Part shown: one piece after another, positions 57,813-64,000 of the stretch
How positions within the stretch are numbered: the first letter of the stretch is position 1
Layout of the letters: the number at the start of each line of letters is the position of its first letter
Assembly (NCBI GenBank): GCA_037576215.1
Contig: JBANDB010000013.1
Coordinates: 2,046,001 to 2,110,000 of the forward strand
From: Armillaria gallica
Lineage: Eukaryota; Basidiomycota; Agaricomycetes; Agaricales; Physalacriaceae
Length of the DNA: 64,000 bases
Reading direction: 5' to 3'
Program-made: the position numbers and the translations under genes
The notes under the pieces: model-generated
The model's database searches: none
What the model was told of the DNA's origin: nothing
What the model saw: the letters and a program-made list of their open reading frames with translations, nothing else

Positions 57813-58375
57813 TTCACATGCGCTGGCATTATGAACCTCGGGTCTGGGATAACGGGCACGGTCTTTGCACGTACGCTGCTGGATGGGGATAGATCTCTGG
57901 AGGTTGTGATGTTGGAAGCGAGGGATGCGTGCTCTGACGACCATCTTGATTTGAAGAAGAAACCTAGCGCGGAGGCGGCGAAGCAGAATATTGAGTGGTT
58001 CGATGGAGACAAGGAGAAGCTGGGGCGCTACTTGGAAGAACTGCCGTGTGAGAAGGGTGGCTGGGGTACGTCGGAGGGACCGGCGGGGATGCGGCTCGCA
58101 GACGAGGTGTGCGGGGTCATCTCGATGACGGGCGGCGTGGTGCATCCATATCGACTTGTCGCGGGAATTCTGTCAAGGCTCTTACGACGTACTCGTCATT
58201 CTGGCTGTACATGAATACTCCTTGTCTCTCCCTCCGCGACAATATCATTCACACACCCCGCGGCGGTATCTGCACCAAACACATCGTCCACGCTACCAAT
58301 GGATGGAGGTCCCACCTCCTCGCGCCAATGCGGGAAAAGATCGTTCCCGTGCGTGGCCATATGACTGCATAGTGC
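57813..58375 (+). pseudogene. FAD-dependent oxidoreductase (DAO family) fragment
   Basis: The first block, NLGSGITGTVFARTLLDGDR then LEVVMLEARDACS, is the dinucleotide-binding start of DAO-type flavoenzymes. GVVHPYRLVAGIL follows. After a frameshift at about 58190 comes NTPCLSLRDNIIHTPRGGIC, then HIVHATNGWRSHLLAPMREK and IVPVRGHMTA with a stop. The FAD loop GATGRNGGH expected after ARDACS is missing and the C-terminal half is absent. Such enzymes oxidise amines or amino acids; this copy is dead. Confidence 0.75.
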
Positions 58376-58379
58376 TGTA

Positions 58380-59430
58380 ACTGGCTTGGACGATAGATGG
58401 CTCGTCCCACCTCCTGATCCAGCCCGTGCCACGACTCCATGTCCAAGAACACGCTTGCAATGCTGCGATGCTCGGCTGTCATGGCTATGCAAAATCCTCC
58501 ACGTTTTCTCCCTTCCCAGTACCCAGACTCACCGCCGTATCATTTTGGATAAACATTTCCGATGCTGGCGTTACCGATGTCCACGTTCATTGGTGCCATC
58601 CAACGTCAGACATTGAATGACTTCGATAGCACGTACTCGGAAGAAAGGGTGCCTCTCGACGACTCCACCAGCGCCCTGACCAGCTGTTCAGTGGCAAAAG
58701 AACTCGCCATCAGCAACCCCACCGCCTGCGCGCTTCCCTCCATGTTCACCTCCAACTCCTCGACTTTGTCTGTTCAACTCGGGAGGTATTGTCCCAGTAT
58801 TTCCGGGGAGAGGGGGTTCGGTTTTCCGACGGTGGTATTGAAGTGAGGGGAAAGAAGGACTCGCACAAAAACGGACGGCACTCGCCTTTTTGTCCAATAC
58901 TTCCATTCTTTCCCCAGCACCATGCGCTCGAATTCTAACATCGACGCTTTCTCATTAATTCTTATTCCTCCTTTCGTTGGCGCTCGAAGCCATTCATTTT
59001 TCAAGGTGACAACCAGAGCAGGACCCGACTTCTGGAGTTGTGAGTCGCTTAGGATAGACAATGTCGCAGGGTATCGACAGTACTACGTTTCCATGCCACC
59101 TACGGGGGAAACGGTCGCTGGCCTGCTTATTGTCGCCCAATTTTTCTCTGACATCGCCCAGTGTGATCGCGACCGCTGGCAGTAGAGATACCACTCCCAC
59201 TTTTTGGCTTTTTACCATTGCGGTCGACTGTCGTTCAAGTGGGCGGGGATCACAACTAGTCGAATCTCCGTTGATGGGTTGTCCGCCTTTTTTTCGTCTT
59301 CTCTACCGGGATGAAGACTTCAACTCTCAGTATGTATGCAGGGAGCACAACCTACTTCATCGTGCGTCTCCTCTCTTTGTCTTCTCTGCTTCACTAAACC
59401 TTTTCTTCCCTGTCTCGTTAGAAGATTTTC
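58380..59430. other. No recognised gene
   Basis: CpG-rich sequence with overlapping short ORFs on both strands. A Ser/Thr-rich frame at 58562-58846 has no domain. Not called. Confidence 0.35.
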
Positions 59431-60250
59431 ATTTCACTGCTGACTCTAGATGTTGGACAGGTATAGAGTTCGACGCAGCGTCCGTGGCGACTCTGATCAG
59501 GGTTCATTGATGCATCTTCCACCGCAGTGAATGGTGGATATGGGTCTAATTGTATATCGGATGCATTTTCATCTGCGATTATCGACTAATAGGTATTTGC
59601 TAGGAAGGACACTTGCTGTCGAGCAAAGCTTGTGGAAGAAGGAAAAAACGAATGGTGGGTTTGGAGGTGCGTGCAACCGTTGCGCTGGTCGTTGATTCCT
59701 TACATAGATGACCCTAGGGTTCAACGTTCAATATTTGGTCGAACATTCGACCTTTGCTGGCGATATCCCCTTCATTGCTATCCCCGCCGCTGCTATCATC
59801 CCGTTCAACATCAGTACGTATCCTTGCCCTTGTTCGTTATACTGTCAAAGAGACTGATGCCTTGGTTAGGACTTGAATACGGACGGTGTCGATGGTGGGA
59901 ACGCTCTAGTGGTTACGGGAGGGCACTGATGAAGAAAGGTATGGCCGGTTTTCGATTTAAGAGTGGCTGAGAAGCTAACTCAATTCATGCAGTAACTGCC
60001 GGCTACTCGCAAGGAATGCATGCGGGCATGCGCGGAGGGTCGCCCGTGCGTGCAGATGGTAAGAGGAGGGGTAGTGCGGATTGGCAGGGGAGGGATCGTT
60101 GGACACGTCTTTTATTAGCCTGGATGGGCGGTTTTTGCGACTCGGATGCGGGTTTGCACATCCATGGAGGTGGTTTGCGGATGTCGGATGGGACATCGAG
60201 CAGTCTTGCAGCCGGGCAGAATATGCTAGAACAGTAGAGATGTACCTATG
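59430..60250 (+). repeat. Repeat unit B, distal copy
   Basis: Matches 36420-37160: GGATATGGGTCTAATTGTATAT intron, GGACTTGAATACGGACGG exon, the TTCATGCAG acceptor, and the GGAATGCATGCGGGCATGCG exon. It is not followed by unit A here. Confidence 0.55.
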
Positions 60251-60929
60251 TGGAAGCGCAGACGCTCCAGTCCAGCATAGTTGGAAGGAAGTTTTGGACG
60301 TTATTCTCTCTAGAGGGAACGCCGCTGACTGGTACAGAGTAACGTTGCGCAGGTCGTTGATGCCCCACATACACACTTGCGCCACCAGCGCGTCGCGCGA
60401 CACGTTTGTTTGCTGATGTTACTTCTCAAAGGTCAGAGTTTTTCTTACAGTTCATTCGCATACTGTCACCTTGAGGCTCGGCAGACTCAACATCTAGCCG
60501 AAAATCTCTTCACAAAACTATTTTCCTGCGACGGTGAAGCCGCCTTTCGATACTACGCATGTGCCGCCCGACGCACTCCGGCGCCTCAAGCTGCATTAAT
60601 CATTGGTCATCATCAAGGTCCAACGTAACTCTCAACACGGGCGCTTTGATGGAGGAGAATTCGATGCCGATGCGTCCTGGCTCCGGTAGTTAGTGTCCTG
60701 ATGCCCTGGCCATAGATCCCTCTGCTCGTTTTCGTATTTGCCTCATAGGCATCCAGAAGACTGGAGAGTGAACCAGATACACCATTGTACTGCGCAATGG
60801 GATAGGAAGGTTCCAGCGAGGAAGCTGAACGTTGGATGTTCGCGACGGGTGCAGATTGTTGACCCTGTACGCTGGGAATTTCTATTGACTCGAATCTCCA
60901 GCTTATACCATTCTTCATAGGGGTGAACT
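60251..60929. other. No recognised gene
   Basis: CpG-rich spacer between unit B and P450 fragments. Frames are short. Confidence 0.35.
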
Positions 60930-61500
60930 ATCCCACTTATCTTCAGTTATCTAGCATTCGGGGCACCTTTCGGAATGATCAAGATAGTCTGGTACTCAAG
61001 AACTCCATCATTGCCTCGTATGGCGACGTACTCTACAAGGAAAGTCCTGGCTGTTCAGATTTTGGACGGACGAGGGACTACGCGAATTCGATGGGAGCAG
61101 GACTTGCATGGTGGCGGACGCTACTTGGTCGAACTCCGTGGTTTAGGCAGAGCAAGAGCAACCGTGGTCGATGTCAGAGTCAGTACCTCGAGTCGGAGCG
61201 ATTTGCTCAGCAAGCTGCAAGCCGAGATGGGTGCTCAGGTGTGCATCGGTTTCATTACTTTGATGGCTATGCTCACTTGCTGTAAGGGTTACAATCAGCT
61301 ACGAAGAATTCGTCGCAGAACGGTCTTAGTTCTTGTGGCTGCAGCATCTGATACGACTGCACAGTACGCTTATGCCTTTTTCTTCGACCGTGATGGGTGG
61401 ACTAATGCTGTTGTATAGCCATATGCTACCTCGCGTCAACCGTACTCTTCAAAGGGACAGCCATCCTGAATCCGACATCGATCTGGCCCTGCAAGCTTGT
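60930..61500 (+). pseudogene. Cytochrome P450 fragment, I-helix region (copy 2)
   Basis: SDLLSKLQAEMGAQ ends an exon. A short intron is followed by an exon with VLVLVAAASDTTAQ, the P450 I-helix A/G-x-D-T-T motif. A one-base loss shifts YEEFVAE out of frame with it. After another intron, RDSHPESDIDLALQAC follows. It aligns with 21590-21990 over several hundred bases, including the ACTACGCGAATTCGATGGG stretch upstream. Confidence 0.6.
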
Positions 61501-61699
61501 TTGCTTCCACTGTATTCCGGTGGTGCTACACTTCCCCGGATCGCAGTGGATGGTGATTTCGAGAGTTACATCCCGGTCCTCGTTGCCACCATCTATGCAA
61601 CCCAACGGTGTGGGATACCTTGGAGCTAGTTCGAGTGTGATAGCTGAAGCGGGTGCTTCCTTCACCTGTAAGTTGAGAATCTATATCACATGAAATCTC

Positions 61700-62060
61700 C
61701 AGCTTATTGTCCCATAGGGATAAGATACCATCATACGGCGAAATATGCTACAACGGTATGGGCTGTCAAACGGACGAGGGGAGTATACAAATTCGATGAA
61801 CGGATGGCGAACGATGGGAATGACTACTATGGAGGTTGCTGGCATCTACAGACAGAAACGGGTTACTTTGCAAGATGCAAGCTGGAAAGGATGACAACGT
61901 ATGCTTTGGTTGCATTACTCTGACGACGATGCTGAGTCGCTATACTCAAGGGTCATCCTACGAGTCTGGAGGAACTCGCCGCAGAAGTTCTCGAAGCGGG
62001 ATCAGATACGACTGCGAGGTATGCTTATCTCTTTCTCTCTGTAAATAGCGTACTAACGCG
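61700..62060 (+). pseudogene. Cytochrome P450 fragment, I-helix region (copy 3)
   Basis: NGLLCKMQAGKDDN, a 52-nt intron (61899-61950) and GHPTSLEELAAEVLEAGSDT plus TAR join in one phase. AGSDTTA is the classic oxygen-activation motif of the P450 I-helix. Sequence before and after is broken, and homology jumps to unit C at about 62095. No heme Cys loop was found. Confidence 0.65.
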
Positions 62061-62094
62061 GTTGTGTAGAACCACATGCGTCAAGCGCACAAAA

Positions 62095-63270
62095 CCGAGC
62101 AATTCTCTGTCTCCGCGGAGAATTTGGAGTATAAGGAGAGAGGTGCAATGGGTTCTAAATCCCATCTCCCATCCCATCCCATCCTTCCCATCCCATCCTT
62201 CCGTCCTCCCCTCGCTCTCTACCCTAATATGACGTTTTGCCGAAATCCCGTGCTCGTGTGATGCGTTCGTTGACTTCGTGACGGGTCACCACACTGCCAG
62301 CCTGAGCTTTGACCTCCATCGTCGACTTTGACGCGCATGGTAGGGCTTGTTCTTACGCTCTTGCTCTCCCTTTCATTGACTTGTTCTTCGATAGATTTGT
62401 ATCACCGTTACCCTCAAGACTTACAATGGTAAAACGGACCAGTCCTAGCTCGTAGGCTCGTTTCCTTCACTGGTAGTAAGCCATTTTCTTTCATTTCTGA
62501 TGATTCGTTATCTAAGGAGACATTTATGCAGGCGTTGGCCTGATGACTGGAATACACCCGGGAGCTGACGTTGACTAGAATATGGAGATTTGAAAGGTAT
62601 GTTCATTTTATATTGTACGAGAGTTGGGCGTGCTGATAACCATCGTAGGCTCAGCACTCAGCTAGCTCGCCCTCCAGTGCATAGTAGCGCAACAGGCGGA
62701 GACTCGCCGCCACGGACAACGTCTCGACATCGGACTTGTTTGGAGATGATAGCGTGGTGGGACAGGGTTCCAAGGTAAGCACCTTAGTTTTTCATTTTGA
62801 TTTTTTCCGTTAACGGACCTTTTGCAGACGTTAACGTGAACGTACTCAAGATGTATAGGCAGTAAAATCGCCAAGGTATGTTTCTACTTTATCTGTTTTG
62901 CATTGGATGTACTCAGCAGTCAAATCCAGGCAATCGTCTTCGATTCCCGGAAGCCACGTCTCGCGCTTACAGGCAAAATAATGGACTGCCGTCGCTATTC
63001 ACCGGATACGCTAACGGAGGGAAGGGAGGACGACCCGAGGTACGTTACACTTACTTTGGGTGAATCCTGACTAGGTGACTGACTCGTTGGGCTAGGACCC
63101 CGGAATGGGAGACGGCGCTTTGATGAACGGCGTGGGGTACGGCGTTGAGACGATAGGCGCAGATTCGCTTCGATGAGGTCATAGGGTGGTGCGTCGACCT
63201 CGGAGGGAGGCTGTGAAGGATACACGGCATAGGAGGGATCGTCGATGTCTGCGGGAGGAGCATGAACTCT
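62095..63270 (+). repeat. Spliced-looking repeat unit C, copy 2
   Basis: Collinear with 23985-25240, starting at CTCCGCGGAGAATTTGGAGT and including the GTTGACTTCGTGACGGGTC exon, GTTAACGTGAACGTACTC and the GACCCCGGAATGGGAGACG exon. It lacks a long ORF. It joins at about 63260 to a block also found at 37165 (CTTCTATGGGTATA). Confidence 0.5.
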
Positions 63271-63364
63271 GAGAGAGTGTGTCTTCGGCCTTCTATGGGT
63301 ATATCGGTGTACTGACGAGAAGCAGATAGGCAAAGTATGGCAGCATCCGCGGAATCGACGTCGC

Positions 63365-63560
63365 TCGCGGTACTCGGTCCGGACAGAATGCAAACGTCTT
63401 TTCTCTTATTCGCAACGGTCCTCTTTAACGCGGTGAACCGCGCCTTTCATCCGAACACGTCATACCTCGATCTTCCATACTAGAATTGAACTTGTTGGCC
63501 ACCAATCGTATTCTTGCAATGGCCCCGCACGCAAACAGTTCCACGACATTTCTCGAGTTT
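63365..63560 (+). repeat. Dispersed TACTCGGTCCGGAC repeat, distal copy
   Basis: Copy of 4045-4215, here leading into the proline/glutamine-rich gene family and so likely part of its upstream region. Confidence 0.55.
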
Positions 63561-63687
63561 GCCTTTTATCCCGTCAGAAGACTCGAATGTCACGGTCAAC
63601 TCTCCTATGTCATTCGCTCGTCATGTTCCTGGCTCTGGCTTGACTCCCACCGAGCTCGAACTTACTTCGTCACTGGAACGGAATAAG

Positions 63688-64000
63688 ATGCATGGCTCTT
63701 CCACCAAGAGTCTTGGTCCTGCATTTCGTCGTGTATCCAGATCCCCGGCAACCTACGCTCGCACTGGCTCTGCCTTGAGTCCCGTCATTGAGCAAAGCAC
63801 TGATGATGTTGGACTCCAGGGGGATGGTTCGTTACGCTCCCCCTACCACCTCGTTGGTAGCACTCCAAAAACTGCAGCCATATCAGCAGGGATTCGATGC
63901 CACTGGCAGCTGTATTGCGACGCGGAACATCTTCATTGCATCGATCCGGTCCAGGCCAGGACTGCGCTGAAAACGGGACTAGCCCCCATCCATATATCGA
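63688..64000 (+). pseudogene. Proline/glutamine-rich family member, frameshifted and cut by the window edge
   Basis: From ATG 63688 it reads MHGSSTKSLGPAFRRVSRSP and ARTGSALSPVIEQST, then a 2-base loss at about 63800 relative to 34150 shifts the frame. The APPTTSLVALQKLQPYQQGF part is in another frame. The upstream text PMSFARHVPGSGLTPTELE is continuous with it, showing that the full family protein is longer than the model at 34042. Confidence 0.55.

Noticed and set aside
58562..58846. Ser/Thr-rich ORF as a gene
   Set aside because: No homologous copy, no intron pattern and overlapping open frames on the other strand; likely chance in CpG-rich DNA.
1..64000. CRISPR arrays, operons, bacterial ribosome-binding sites, rRNA or tRNA genes
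   Set aside because: None seen; spliceosomal introns and LTR/hAT elements indicate eukaryotic nuclear DNA, and no cloverleaf-like A and B box pair was noticed.

Overview
The window reads as nuclear DNA of a filamentous basidiomycete, most likely a mushroom-forming Agaricomycete. Introns are short (about 50-60 nt) with GT-AG borders and CTGAC/CTAAC branch motifs. There is a chromodomain-bearing Ty3-type retrotransposon, a HET-domain gene pair, and relics of cytochrome P450, flavin monooxygenase and DAO-type oxidase genes. There is no operon organisation. I could not assign a genus. Most of the window is repeat-derived; only three gene models look intact or nearly so: a multipass membrane protein (27405-25763, minus), a 225-residue two-exon protein of unknown function (34922-35652) and a small two-exon gene (34042-34569).

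Layout. 1-3880: AT-rich, CpG-poor transposon debris with a hAT-type and a TA-flanked miniature element. 3880-8780: CpG-rich repeat units with regular short introns (called A and B here). 8725-10727: first HET-domain pseudogene. 10750-21550: CpG-poor debris with one half of a long inverted repeat, another hAT miniature element, one hypothetical-gene relic, and a CpG-rich 1.26-kb insert dense in ACTAGT. 21590-25240: P450 and flavin monooxygenase relics and a third spliced repeat unit (C). 25243-27467: membrane-protein gene. 28950-36080: a mosaic of A and B pieces, two small gene families and fragments. 36083-40579: second copy of the 6202-10750 block, ending in the second HET pseudogene. 42174-54558: decayed Ty3/chromovirus-like retrotransposon on the minus strand carrying nested insertions. 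54691-57556: second copy of the membrane-protein block, split by a 626-bp hAT-type element. 57800-64000: oxidase and P450 relics, B and C units, and an edge-truncated gene copy.

Two long duplications tie the window together: 6202-10750 with 36083-40579, and 25243-27467 with 54691-57556. In each pair the copies differ largely by transitions, often at positions that look like former CpG sites. The two LTRs of the retrotransposon show the same pattern. Several nonsense codons fit CpG deamination while the frame is otherwise kept. This suggests cytosine-methylation-driven decay of repeats, visible as sharp CpG-rich/CpG-poor boundaries.

The strongest mechanistic observation is in the retrotransposon. 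An 11-nt motif just inside its 5' LTR is the exact complement of a motif located where the transcript should begin, about 33 bp from a TATA box. That is the arrangement expected for Tf1-type self-primed reverse transcription.
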